Positions 7,996 through 16,651 are shown, counted from the stretch's first letter. The stretch is DNA of 64,000 bases from G963665495 sp963667575 (GCA_963667575.2 CAXXHY010000062.1:62001-126000), one strand, 5' to 3'. Numbers and translations are program-made. The notes: generated by a model from the letters alone, not told the origin.

Positions 7996-8517
7996 ATGAG
8001 CCAGATAGAACAGCTGAACTCCATTTCGGAAAAACAGCGCTCAGAGTTGAGCGCGCTGCTTATGGATGCGGTGGAAGACGGTACGTCCCTGGGATTTCTG
8101 ACGCCCATGGCGCCCGAAACCGCCGACGCGTACTGGCGGGACGTGGAAGGCCAGTTGCCGTCCGGACTGGTATTGCTGACGGCCCTGGACAACGGGCGTA
8201 TTGTGGGAACGGTGCAGCTGGCGCCCTGCCCGCGGGAAAACGGCCGCCATCGCGCTGAAGTCCAGAAACTCTGCGTACTGCGCAGCCACAGAGGCAAAAG
8301 ACTCGGTTCTCTGCTGATGCACGCGGCCGAAGAGCATGCGCGTACGCTGGGCCGCAACCTGCTCGTACTGGATACGCACCAGGGACGGCCGGCCGAGGCC
8401 ATCTACGCGCACCTCGGCTGGCAGCGTGCAGGCTGCATCCCCGGATTCGCCACGACTCCGGACGGCGTCCTGCACGGTACGGTGTTTTTCTACAAACAAC
8501 TCGGGCTGAAAAAATAA
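7996..8517 (+). CDS. GNAT family N-acetyltransferase
   Basis: This 173-residue protein should transfer an acetyl group from acetyl-CoA to an unknown amine. The acetyl-CoA binding loop (motif A) is VQKLCVLRSHRGKRLGSLL at about residues 90-108, matching the R/Q-x-x-G-x-G/A pattern in the form RGKRLG. Motif B is seen as AIYAHLGWQRAGCIP near residue 135. The start ATG follows an AAAAAAG-rich leader and the palindrome at 7949-7974. No operon partner is clear. Confidence 0.8.
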   Translation: MSQIEQLNSISEKQRSELSALLMDAVEDGTSLGFLTPMAPETADAYWRDVEGQLPSGLVLLTALDNGRIVGTVQLAPCPRENGRHRAEVQKLCVLRSHRGKRLGSLLMHAAEEHARTLGRNLLVLDTHQGRPAEAIYAHLGWQRAGCIPGFATTPDGVLHGTVFFYKQLGLKK

Positions 8518-8530
8518 TCCGGCGAATCTT

Positions 8531-9547
8531 CTAAAAGGAATACCGGCCGCACAGACTCCTGACGTTTTCCGCTGCCTGCTGCAGCCGTTCCTCGGGCAAT
8601 TGCCCGTTAGCCACGGCCTGAATAATGGCTTCGGCAACGTGTTCCACCTGTTCGCCCATGTCGGCCAGAAGCAGCAGGTCCACGCCCGCGTTCAGGGCTT
8701 CGATCGCGGCCACGGGAACCGTACGCCCCTGCAGGGTGGCCGGCGAGTCCAGATCGTCGCTGAGCACCACGCCTGCGAACCCCAGCTTGCCGCGCAGCAC
8801 ATCCACCACAGCCGGAGACAACGATGCGGCCCGCTCCGCATCCAGAGCGTCGACCCTGGCCGGACCGGTCATGACCAGTTCCACGTTGCTGCCAATGACC
8901 TCGGCAAAAGGCTGAAACGCGGCTTCCATCTCAGCGGCAGCCACGCTGCAGCGCGCTGCAGGCTCCAGAGCCGGATCCAGGTCGATGGCCGGATATCCGG
9001 GGAAATGCTTGGCAGTGGCCGCCACGCCCTTGCTCTGCACGCCGCGGACAAATGCGGATGAAATTTTCCCTACAATCTGCGGATCCTCGGACCACGTCCG
9101 TCCGCGCAGCCAGGGGTTGGGGCCAGTGAGACAATCCACAACGGGTGCCAGAAAGCAGTTCACACCCAGATATCTGGCAGCCGCGGCCTGATCCTGGGCC
9201 AGCTTCTCCACTTCGGCCTCGCTCATCTCGCGAACCACTTCGGGCTCTGGAAAAACCGGAATAAGATCATGCAGGCGGCAGATGCCGCAGATTTCCTGGT
9301 CCACCGCAACCAGCAGGGAATCGCAGTAGCTTCTGGCCTTTTCCATGGCGCCGTGAAAGGATTCTGAGTTCTCCTGCTGACGGCGCAGGTCGTCCATTTG
9401 CCTGGCCACGTATTCGGCGCGGCTTTCACCGAGCAGAATCGAACATCCGCCGCTGGACAAAAACTGTTTGACCGCATCACTGAGCTGCAAATCCGCAAAA
9501 GCCGGCAACAATACGGCGTACGCATCCGCTGAAATGGAAGATGACAT
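8531..9547 (-). CDS. Glycoside hydrolase family 3 N-terminal domain protein (NagZ-like, atypical)
   Basis: The product (338 aa) has the size and fold signals of a single-domain beta-N-acetylhexosaminidase such as NagZ, which trims peptidoglycan fragments in the cytosol. Visible blocks are FLAPVVDCL (near 130), KHFPG (near 180) and VVLSDDLDS (near 265), the last holding the nucleophile Asp. In NagZ the KHFPG motif leads to a flexible loop ending D-S-H, whose His is the acid/base. Here the loop reads YPAIDLDPA and has no such His. There is no signal peptide. ATG at 9547 is preferred to a TTG 5 codons upstream. Catalysis is therefore uncertain despite the clear family. Confidence 0.75.
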   Translation of the reverse strand: MSSSISADAYAVLLPAFADLQLSDAVKQFLSSGGCSILLGESRAEYVARQMDDLRRQQENSESFHGAMEKARSYCDSLLVAVDQEICGICRLHDLIPVFPEPEVVREMSEAEVEKLAQDQAAAARYLGVNCFLAPVVDCLTGPNPWLRGRTWSEDPQIVGKISSAFVRGVQSKGVAATAKHFPGYPAIDLDPALEPAARCSVAAAEMEAAFQPFAEVIGSNVELVMTGPARVDALDAERAASLSPAVVDVLRGKLGFAGVVLSDDLDSPATLQGRTVPVAAIEALNAGVDLLLLADMGEQVEHVAEAIIQAVANGQLPEERLQQAAENVRSLCGRYSF

Positions 9548-9843
9548 GCTGTTTTCTCTCAAGGATAACGGGTTAATGAAATTTCAATCTTCGCTGTCAA
9601 TAAGCAGCGCGACTGCAAGATGTCAATTGATGTCTTGAGGTCTAAAAGATGTCCGAGCTGATTTACACAACTTCTCCGATATACTTGGAATAACGTCATT
9701 CCGCATAAGAGCTCATTACAAACGCTATTATGGCAGGCTCCTTGTAATAATCGAACATGCAACCTGTATAAGAGCAGGAATACAGGCGAACAATATGCAC
9801 ATATTTTATTCAGAAACCATGTATAGCCTGGAGTTGCAAACTG
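9548..9843. other. Intergenic region with imperfect palindrome near 9616-9637
   Basis: These 296 bases separate the GH3 gene (start at 9547, minus) from the EAL remnant. At 9616-9637 an imperfect 22-bp palindrome has outer arms CAAGA/TCTTG and a core TCAATTGA, and a third GATGTC follows at 9650-9655. It could be an operator for the GH3 gene. No gene is supported here. Confidence 0.35.
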
Positions 9844-10390
9844 TTAGACACTTTGTACTCCTGGTACTATTTCCGTGGGAGGCTCCTGGGCCGGTCTGGC
9901 GAACAGAAAGCCCTGCAGATAGTCGGCGCCGTGTTCCTTGAGCCAGGCATACTCGCCCGGTGTTTCAATGCCTTCGGCGATGGTGGCCACAGGCAGTGTT
10001 CTTGCCATGGCGAGCAGATTTGCGGTGATGGTGGCCTTGTACGGATCCTTATCCACATCCCGTACCAGTTCCCGGTCCAGCTTGATGAAATCCGGGCGCA
10101 TTTTTGTGAGAAGGTTGAGCGAACTGAATCCGGCGCCCAGGTCGTCCAGAGCCACCTTGAAGCCCCGCTCCCGGTAAAAGGAAAGCAGGTGCAGCAGGTG
10201 ATCCGTATCATGGATCTCATCGCTTTCCACCACTTCGAAAACAACCCGCTCCGGAGAAAGGTCCGCTTTGGTGATGGCCGCAAGGATGGTTTTCAGGCAA
10301 AAATCAGGCTGATAAATGGCCGTGGGGTTGAAATTGATGAACAGGTAAGACGACACGTCTTTCAAAATACGCCATGTGCCCTGCTGTCGC
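9844..10390 (-). pseudogene. Truncated EAL domain (c-di-GMP phosphodiesterase remnant)
   Basis: On the minus strand from about 10390 downward the sequence reads as the C-terminal three quarters of an EAL domain. Blocks are LFINFNPTAI, VVFEVVES, LDDLGAGFSSL, RPDFIKLDREL, IAEGIET and GADYLQGFLFARP. The eponymous EALLR segment and its metal-binding Glu, normally about 60 residues before LFINFNP, are absent. The upstream bases run into the 3' end of the neighbouring gene. No start codon or ribosome site fits the domain boundary. Without that Glu the fragment cannot hydrolyse c-di-GMP. It is probably the leftover of a deletion that joined it to the gene at 10475. Confidence 0.7.
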
Positions 10391-10474
10391 AAGCCTCTCG
10401 GAAAATTACCACCATGAAGAATTGAGACAGAAAGCAAGCCAGGAGGCCCGCTTTCTGTCCGACTTTCAAAGGAG

Positions 10475-12046
10475 TTACTGGGTAACTTCGTAAATTGTGG
10501 TGGTGCCGCTGACCTCATTGCCCACGATCAGCAGATCCTTGCCAGAAGGGCTGTCGGAAGCGGAGACAAAGCACAGGCCTTCCGGACCGAGATCTCCAGC
10601 CTTGCCGCTTTCCGGCTCAGCGCTGAAATCGCGATCGAGCTGATAGACTTCAAACTTGGGATCCCCAGGATTGGTGATGTCGTAGACCATGATGCCGCCC
10701 ATGCGTTCGAGCCCTACAAAGGCGTAGGTCTTGCCATTGATGGTCCCCACGGCCACGCCTTCGGGTTCGGGGCCCTTGTCGTCGCTGCGGTTGTCCCTCT
10801 TGTTTTTGTCGTTGGAGGCGTTGAAGTTCTCCGGATACACCTCGGCGATCTTGGTTTCAAAATCATCGCCCGAATCAAAAACCTGTTTGCCGTCGGCGGA
10901 GTAGATGGAAAAGGAACGCGCGCCAAAAGCCACCAGGCGGTCCAGATCACCGTCGCCGTCCGTATCGGAAAGATCCTTGAGGACCTTGAGACGTCCGAGT
11001 TTTTTCTTATCCTGCCACTCGGCGGGGTCCGGGAACTTGTCCGGATCAAGCTTGGCTTTGCCCACGCGGATTTCGTCGGTGTAGACGGGGTTGTCTTCGT
11101 CTTCTCCGTACTCGCGGCCGTCGCCTTCATTGGCGATAACCAGATAGGTCTTGCCGCCCGCTTCGTAGGAAGCGATGCTGTCGGGCATGTAGCATCCCAG
11201 GACGTTCCAGGACTGCAGATTGATGCCATTGTCCTTGTCCGAGGCATCGAATACGAGTCCCAGCTTTCCCCAGTCCTTGAGTCCGAGCCCGAACACACCG
11301 GACAATTTGGCCTTGGGAATGTCGATGACCGCAATGGCGTTGTTTTCCTGCAAGGTCACGTACGCGGTCCGCGAATCAGCGGAGATGGCCATGTATTCGG
11401 GTTCCAGGTCCTGGGCCACCGTGGAACCGGGATGCGAAATACGCACGCCCTTGGCCTGCAGGGCCTCTTTCTGATCATTGAGGGAGGCGAAGCTCACCGT
11501 GGTGGCCTTGGCCTTTTCCAGGCCCTGGGTCAGGTCCACGATGGTCACCGAACCTTCGGGGTCGTTGGTGTAGGTCTTGTCGGGCTCGCCTTCATTGGCG
11601 GAAAGGATGTACTTGCCGTCCGGCGTAAAGCTGACCATATCGGGCAGCGCACCGGCCGGGAAAGCGCCCTTGACGTTGCCGGAAGCGTCGGTAACCACGA
11701 TCTTGCCGGGCTCCTGCTTGGGATCGGCTTCCACGGCAATGGCTACCAGGCCGTTCTTGACGGCAACGCTGTTGATGCCCTTACCGTATTTTTCCATGGA
11801 AATGGATCTGGCCAGCTTGGGGGCGGAAATGTCCGAAACATCCAGCACGTCCACCTTGTCGGCGTGCGCATTGACGACGAAAACCTGCTTGGTCTGCGGA
11901 TCGAATCCGACGATTTCGGCGGCGGACTCATCAAATATTCCGGACGCGAAGGTCCCGGCTTTGGACAGCTTCAGGGCCGCGGCGTTGGTGGTGCTCCAGC
12001 ACAGAACGGCAAATGCGCAGAGCAGGCTGATGTACCATTTTTTCAT
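10475..12046 (-). CDS. Secreted choice-of-anchor I family beta-propeller-like protein
   Basis: This 523-residue protein has a signal peptide (residues 1-23, ending TNAAA) and is predicted to be periplasmic or extracellular. It shows repeated propeller-like strands such as AEIVGFDP, VFVVNAHADKVDVLDVSD, DMVSFTPDGKYILSANEGEP, TAYVTLQENNAIAVIDI and PEGVAVGTINGKTYAFVGLE. This order matches the choice-of-anchor I proteins, which are related to alkaline-phosphatase-like and mesenchymal glycoprotein-like propellers. Acidic loops such as DTDGDGDLDR (near 370) could bind calcium. No enzyme activity is established for the family. It lies downstream of the diguanylate cyclase gene on the same strand with a 125-base gap. 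Confidence 0.75.
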   Translation of the reverse strand: MKKWYISLLCAFAVLCWSTTNAAALKLSKAGTFASGIFDESAAEIVGFDPQTKQVFVVNAHADKVDVLDVSDISAPKLARSISMEKYGKGINSVAVKNGLVAIAVEADPKQEPGKIVVTDASGNVKGAFPAGALPDMVSFTPDGKYILSANEGEPDKTYTNDPEGSVTIVDLTQGLEKAKATTVSFASLNDQKEALQAKGVRISHPGSTVAQDLEPEYMAISADSRTAYVTLQENNAIAVIDIPKAKLSGVFGLGLKDWGKLGLVFDASDKDNGINLQSWNVLGCYMPDSIASYEAGGKTYLVIANEGDGREYGEDEDNPVYTDEIRVGKAKLDPDKFPDPAEWQDKKKLGRLKVLKDLSDTDGDGDLDRLVAFGARSFSIYSADGKQVFDSGDDFETKIAEVYPENFNASNDKNKRDNRSDDKGPEPEGVAVGTINGKTYAFVGLERMGGIMVYDITNPGDPKFEVYQLDRDFSAEPESGKAGDLGPEGLCFVSASDSPSGKDLLIVGNEVSGTTTIYEVTQ

Positions 12047-12171
12047 GAGACGTCTCCTTGAGGGGATATCGGTTGCATACGAAGTTCATGGCAAAAGAGT
12101 TCGTTAGCATGGGATAGGTTACGGATCCGGGTCAGGAAAGAGACAGATAAAAGGCAAAAAGTCCTGGAATT

Positions 12172-13476
12172 CTAATCAGACACGACAACCCGGTCGCGCC
12201 CGGCCTCCTTGGCGCCGTACAGGGCGGCGTCCACACGGGAGATGAGTTCTTCCAGGCTTTCATGGGGCCGGTACTGGGCCACGCCGATGCTCGCGGTGCA
12301 GTTCTCCGGGCCATCGAAACGGGCGGACGCGACAGCTTCCCGCAAACGGCGGGCAACGGTTCCGGCTTCCTGGGAGTCGAGCCCAGGCAGCAGCACGAGA
12401 AATTCCTCGCCGCCCCACCTGCCGGGCGTATCCCCTTTGCGAAAAAAACCGCGCAGAAGCCCGGCCAGAGTTTTCAGGACCTCATCGCCGGTAAGATGTC
12501 CGTAGGTGTCGTTGACGATCTTGAACTTGTCGATATCCAGAAGCAGAATGGAAAACGTGGTGCCCTGGGAAAGGCATCTGCTTCGTTCGGCCTCCAGGAG
12601 CTCGTCCAGTTTCATTCGGTTGCTGAGTCCGGTGAGAATATCCGTACGGCTGCCCGCGTAGGCCTTTTTCAACTCGGCCAGCATGTGGCGAAAAGACAAG
12701 GCCAGCGAGGTGATTTCATTGTCGCCGCCCTTGTGTCCGAAGTACCCCTGCAAGAGCGTATCCACGGCATGGATCATCTGGTCCACATTTTCAAATCCCC
12801 TGCTCCCGGACTCTCCGGAAAAAGTCCTGTTCTCTCCTTCGCGGGCAATTTCCATGGTGTCCTTGAGGCGGAACACCGGACTCCAGACAAAACGCACCAG
12901 AATCCGGTTGAGCAGAAAAAATATCAGCGTGAAGGGCAGCAGAATCATCAACGAGAAAATGACGGCCAGTTCCAGGGTCTGGTTGTTGAGCTTTTCCAGG
13001 GAATAGCGGATACGCCAGAAGCCCACGACTTCGCCGTAATGTTCGATGGGTTTGGTATACGTCAGTACGGAGCGGCCGCGCCAGACTTCGGCAATGGTAT
13101 AGGCTTTGGCCAGCAGGGAAACATCCAGTGAAACCTTGGGCTTGATGACGGCATCATTGAGCCCGAGCACAAGCAGCGGCGCTCCCTTGTCGTCATAGGT
13201 TCCCACGGCCAGGACGCCCTTGCGCTGCAGAATGTTCTGCAGCACGCCCTCCACGGCCTTGATTTCCGCATTGAAAACAGCGTTTCCCAACTGCAGCTCG
13301 TACTGTGCCGCCAGTTCGCGCAGCAACTGCTCTATCTGTTGTTGCGCGGCTTCGCGCCGTCGGATTTCATGAACCGCCAGAATGGATCCGAACAATACGG
13401 CCGTAATCACCATGACCAGGGCAATGGTCAGGTTGATGCGGCCCCGCAGTGTTTTTCTGTCAAACATTTCAAACAA
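12172..13476 (-). CDS. Membrane diguanylate cyclase with periplasmic sensor
   Basis: The product (434 aa) makes the second messenger c-di-GMP. Helix 1 is at about residues 14-35 and helix 2 at about 172-195. Between them lies a periplasmic sensor of about 135 residues. A HAMP-like linker follows, then a GGDEF domain from about residue 270 to the end. The active site is GGEEF (about residues 355-359), intact, and RKGD five residues upstream forms the product-inhibition I-site. TTG at 13476 has an AAGGA at suitable spacing; the ATG three codons later is the alternative. Only 10 bases separate it from the stop of the binding-protein gene, so the two are probably one operon. Confidence 0.88.
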   Translation of the reverse strand: MFEMFDRKTLRGRINLTIALVMVITAVLFGSILAVHEIRRREAAQQQIEQLLRELAAQYELQLGNAVFNAEIKAVEGVLQNILQRKGVLAVGTYDDKGAPLLVLGLNDAVIKPKVSLDVSLLAKAYTIAEVWRGRSVLTYTKPIEHYGEVVGFWRIRYSLEKLNNQTLELAVIFSLMILLPFTLIFFLLNRILVRFVWSPVFRLKDTMEIAREGENRTFSGESGSRGFENVDQMIHAVDTLLQGYFGHKGGDNEITSLALSFRHMLAELKKAYAGSRTDILTGLSNRMKLDELLEAERSRCLSQGTTFSILLLDIDKFKIVNDTYGHLTGDEVLKTLAGLLRGFFRKGDTPGRWGGEEFLVLLPGLDSQEAGTVARRLREAVASARFDGPENCTASIGVAQYRPHESLEELISRVDAALYGAKEAGRDRVVVSD

Positions 13477-13486
13477 ACGACATTCC

Positions 13487-14614
13487 TTACTGGCCCGGCT
13501 TGATGGTCTCGAGCAGACTGGGGCGGCCGTTGGATATCTTCATCATCACGACCTGTTTGTTGAGGGGGTCGCCATTGGCGTCAAAGGTAATCTTACCCGT
13601 GACGCCGTCATAATCCTTTGTGGCGGCCAGGGCATCGCGTATGGCTTCCGGGGAGGTGTCCGTGGCCTTCTGGATGGCGGTGAACAGCAGCATGGCCGCG
13701 TCATAGGCAATGGCGGCGAAATCCGTCACATCATAGACCTGCCCGTAGCGGGCGATGAAATCCCTGCTCCTGGGGCTGTCCAGTTCGCGGTTCCAGTGGG
13801 CCGCGTAATAGCCTTCCTTGAGATCCTGCCCGCCGTTGGCGTAAAACTCGTTGAACGGCCAGCCGTCCCCGCCGAGCAGCTTGGCACGCAGCCCCATGGC
13901 CTGGGCCTGCTTGACCGCATAGCCGCTCTCCTGATGCCCGGGAAAAAACAACAGATCCGGATCCAGCTTCCCGGCCTGTTTCAGCAGCTCGCGAAAATCC
14001 GTTGTGCCGTTCTTGTAACTGAGCTTTTGCAGCGTATTGCCGCGCAGCGTGGCGAATTCGCGGTCAAAGGAATCCGTCAGCCCCATGCTGTAATCGCTGT
14101 TGATATTCTGCAGAATGACCACGGTCCGGGCCTTGAGTTCGTTGCGGGCGAAAGTGGCCAGGGCCTTGCCCTGATAATCGTCGGTAAAGCAGGCGCGAAA
14201 GATGTAATCCCCTGCCCTGGTAATGGCCGGGTTGGTGGAATCCGGCGCAATCATGGGTATTTTCATTTTCTGCAGATAAGGCGCTATGGCCAGGGAATGG
14301 GAACTCCAGGAAGCGCCGATGACTGCCGCGACGCCGTCTTTCACGGCCTGTTTCGCGGCCATGCGGCTCTGGATGGGAGTACTGTGATTGTCGTATTCCA
14401 GGAGCTGAATTTTCCGGCCGTTGGGCCCCACCGAGGCGTTGATTTCATCCACGGCGAACCTGACGGCCTGAAAAAGCTCGAGATTGTCCCGCGCGGCTTC
14501 TCCGGACTTGGCGTAAATAGCCCCTACTTTAACCGTTTCCTGCGCCATTGCCGGCGTACCGCCCAGACAGAACATTCCCATGAGGAAGGCGATCATCCAA
14601 CAAAAACGATTCAT
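13487..14614 (-). CDS. Periplasmic branched-chain amino acid-type ABC substrate-binding protein
   Basis: This 375-residue protein has a signal peptide (1-24, ending PAMAQE) and a type I periplasmic binding fold. Typical blocks are VKVGAIYAKSGEAARDN (near 28), IGASWSSHSLAIAPYLQ (near 115) and a hinge region with PDSTNPAITRAGDYIFR. No permease or ATPase genes of a LivFGHM system are adjacent. Instead a diguanylate cyclase with a periplasmic sensor follows in the same direction at 10 bases. The receptor may therefore present a ligand to that sensor rather than feed a transporter; this is inference from gene order. Confidence 0.85.
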   Translation of the reverse strand: MNRFCWMIAFLMGMFCLGGTPAMAQETVKVGAIYAKSGEAARDNLELFQAVRFAVDEINASVGPNGRKIQLLEYDNHSTPIQSRMAAKQAVKDGVAAVIGASWSSHSLAIAPYLQKMKIPMIAPDSTNPAITRAGDYIFRACFTDDYQGKALATFARNELKARTVVILQNINSDYSMGLTDSFDREFATLRGNTLQKLSYKNGTTDFRELLKQAGKLDPDLLFFPGHQESGYAVKQAQAMGLRAKLLGGDGWPFNEFYANGGQDLKEGYYAAHWNRELDSPRSRDFIARYGQVYDVTDFAAIAYDAAMLLFTAIQKATDTSPEAIRDALAATKDYDGVTGKITFDANGDPLNKQVVMMKISNGRPSLLETIKPGQ

Positions 14615-15234
14615 ATTCTATCCTTTGTTGTTACTCCCCCCGGCCTGCAGGACTGCCCCCTGCTTTTTTCAACAGGCCGGACATGCTGCGCCCCCTGAAA
14701 CCTCGTAATTCGCCGGCGTGAAACAATCCAGCAGAAAGTCACACCCCAGTAAACCACTCAAAAACATGACTGCCGTTCCGGCCTCCTTGGCCGCTGCTCC
14801 CGGCCAGCCATGGCTTGTTTTATACTTTCGCAAGCAATTGCTATTTTTATTCTGCAGAATTTATTAGCAAGTCAAAATGCGCTTGTCCAGACTCTGCAGT
14901 ATATCGTTATTTAAGTCATTTTACATTGACATAAAAATATGAACAACTCTTGAAAAACATATAATATCTTAAAAATGTATTACTATAATCTTTTTATAAA
15001 CTTTGCAAAAAAGTAATTTTGTCTTAATCTAAAATTTTATATCCATGATTAAGAGGATTATTATCAAGACAATTTTAGCCGTATCTACATATTACATTAC
15101 ACATATAAAACAAAATTATTTACGCATGATATCACCTTAAACAAAAACACAATCAAGCAACAGCAACACACTAGAGATATTTCATAGCAGCGTACTACGG
15201 TATTTCCAGATACAGCTTAAGTGAAAAGGAGCAA
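14615..15234. other. AT-rich intergenic island before the insertion sequence
   Basis: About 620 bases without a supportable gene. The first 200 bases have host-like composition and probably carry the promoter of the binding-protein gene on the minus strand. From about 14830 to 15235 the sequence is very AT-rich with many A/T runs and stops in all frames. This suggests foreign or non-coding DNA that became the target of the insertion sequence. Confidence 0.55.
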
Positions 15235-15241
15235 TAAAAAT

Positions 15242-15252
15242 ACCATGTCGGC
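15242..15252 (+). repeat. Left subterminal inverted repeat of the insertion sequence
   Basis: ACCATGTCGGC is the reverse complement of the sequence at 16492-16502. It lies 58 bases upstream of the transposase start. Confidence 0.6.
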
Positions 15253-15267
15253 ACTCCCTGGCTTAAG

Positions 15268-15282
15268 CTGGTATGATACCAG
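15268..15282. promoter_or_regulatory. Perfect palindrome upstream of the transposase gene
   Basis: CTGGTATGATACCAG is symmetrical around one central base. It lies between the left repeat and the ribosome site AAAGGAGGC of the transposase. It may help control transposase expression or belong to a structured element end. Confidence 0.4.
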
Positions 15283-15309
15283 AAAAGGTGAAGCTCAAAG
15301 GAGGCCGAC

Positions 15310-16371
15310 ATGGCTGAAATCAAGATATCATCATTGCATCGTTTTGTTGAAGCCTTTTCCGGTGGAACAGTTTGGGTAGGCGTAGATGTCCACAAGCGAA
15401 GTTTCAGTGTGGCTCTTCTCAGACCCGATGGAATGATCAAAGATTGGACGTGTCCATCCGATATCAAGGCACTTACTCGAGCACTCCGTTCTTTGCCTGT
15501 AATAATCGGGGCCGTTTGTTATGAGGCGGGACCTACCGGGTTCGGTTTGGCAAGAAGCCTTGAGTCTGTCGGAATCAAGGTTATCGTTGCCGCTCCGAGC
15601 AGAATACCGCGTCCGGTTGCCGCGACGAACAAAACCGATAGCCTGGACTGCCGTAAACTTGCGGAGTTGGCCGCTTCAGGCCTTATTCGTCCCATCGCCA
15701 TTCCAACTGAACAGGAAGAAGCTTTCCGTAGCCTTCAACGTCGGAGGCACCAACTGACCGATTCATTACGCAAGACAAAGCAACGCATTCGCGCTTTATT
15801 GCTCTCATTGAACGTGCCAGAACCGCCCCAAATCGATCACTGGGGAAAGACGGCCGTAAGCACACTCAAAACGTTGTTGCTTCCACCAGGCGCGCACGAC
15901 ACCCTGCAAAGTCTATTAGAAGAACTTGAATATTTTGTAGCAGCCCAGCGGCGGGTAGATCTGCGATTGCGTACCATTTCCCAGGAACAAGACGAAGCAA
16001 GACGCATTGCCTCCATGAGGTCCGTTCCTGGAATCGGTGAGGTCGTAGCCACCACTTTTGCTGCGGAGCTATTCAATCCTGGCAGATTTGCTCGAAGTGA
16101 AGAGGTTACGGCGTACCTTGGACTGGCTCCGGTAATACGGCAAAGCGGGTTAGCCAAAGGCACCGCCCGACTGCGCCCGGTAGGACAACGACGGTTACGA
16201 AGTCTGCTGATCGAAGCTGCGTGGATATGGAAACAACGAGATCCTTGGGCAAAAGAATTTTTCAATCGAATTTTGAGCAGACACGGAATCCCCCAAAAGG
16301 CGATTGCCGCACTTGCTCGAAAACTGGCTGCGTTGCTGTGGAAGCTCAGCTTACCACCAGCAGCTGCATAA
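15310..16371 (+). CDS. IS110 family DEDD transposase
   Basis: The 353-residue recombinase has the two-part IS110 layout. The N-terminal RuvC-like DEDD domain shows VWVGVDVHKRSFSVAL (about residues 20-35), CYEAGPTGFGLAR (about 69-81) and NKTDSLDCRKLAELA (about 106-120), which hold the Asp/Glu metal ligands. The C-terminal transposase domain shows SMRSVPGIGEVVATT (about 237-251), the helix-hairpin-helix-like PGIG block, and a later catalytic Ser region. The length is normal and the frame intact, so the element may be active. The start ATG follows AAAGGAGGCCGAC. IS110-type transposases are known to be guided by a bridge RNA from a non-coding end. Confidence 0.93.
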   Translation: MAEIKISSLHRFVEAFSGGTVWVGVDVHKRSFSVALLRPDGMIKDWTCPSDIKALTRALRSLPVIIGAVCYEAGPTGFGLARSLESVGIKVIVAAPSRIPRPVAATNKTDSLDCRKLAELAASGLIRPIAIPTEQEEAFRSLQRRRHQLTDSLRKTKQRIRALLLSLNVPEPPQIDHWGKTAVSTLKTLLLPPGAHDTLQSLLEELEYFVAAQRRVDLRLRTISQEQDEARRIASMRSVPGIGEVVATTFAAELFNPGRFARSEEVTAYLGLAPVIRQSGLAKGTARLRPVGQRRLRSLLIEAAWIWKQRDPWAKEFFNRILSRHGIPQKAIAALARKLAALLWKLSLPPAAA

Positions 16372-16502
16372 ACTGATCGCGACGGGCTTTTGGTAGCGCA
16401 GACTACGGAATTAAAAATGGCGATCTCCAAGCGTACCGAATCGGTACTTGGTGCCACAGAGCACGAATAAGAAAAGGAATACAACTTATTAGCCGACATG
16501 GT
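16372..16502 (+). ncRNA. Candidate bridge RNA region of the IS element
   Basis: IS1111-group elements are known to encode their guide (bridge) RNA in the non-coding end downstream of the transposase. Here 130 bases lie between the stop and the right repeat. They contain an imperfect hairpin at 16428-16452 (CCAAG-CG-TACCGA against TCGGTACTTGG), which could be one of the internal loops. No boundaries or target-matching loops were verified. Confidence 0.35.
16492..16502 (+). repeat. Right subterminal inverted repeat of the insertion sequence
   Basis: GCCGACATGGT is the exact reverse complement of the left copy at 15242-15252. Confidence 0.6.
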
Positions 16503-16574
16503 GAGGATATCACTCGGCCTAAGAAAATAAGAGGAAAGAAATCTGGGAGCTCTTGACATGGGGCCGCATAAGAA

Positions 16575-16626
16575 ATGTCCGGAGCGTTATTTCTCTTGCA
16601 CAAAGGCAAAAGCACGCTCCGGACAT
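16575..16626 (-). terminator. Long hairpin downstream of glyA
   Basis: ATGTCCGGAGCGT (16575-16587) and ACGCTCCGGACAT (16614-16626) form a perfect 13-bp stem with a 26-base loop. It begins 25 bases after the glyA stop, reading on the minus strand. The bases after it on that strand (TTTCTTATG) are only mildly T-rich. It is probably the glyA terminator and not part of the insertion sequence. Confidence 0.6.
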
Positions 16627-16651
16627 AAAAAGATTCTTTGATTTTGGCAGA

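Larger units (their letters stand above)
15242..16502 (+). mobile_element. IS110-family (IS1111-like) insertion sequence
   Basis: The element holds one transposase gene with non-coding flanks. The inverted repeats ACCATGTCGGC (15242-15252) and GCCGACATGGT (16492-16502) are perfect 11-base partners and fit the subterminal repeats of the IS1111 group, so the true ends probably lie a few bases outside. A third copy, GCCGACATGG, covers the transposase start codon at 15304-15313. IS110-type elements make no target duplication, and none was looked for. The longer non-coding segment is on the 3' side. The exact ends are an estimate. Confidence 0.7.
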
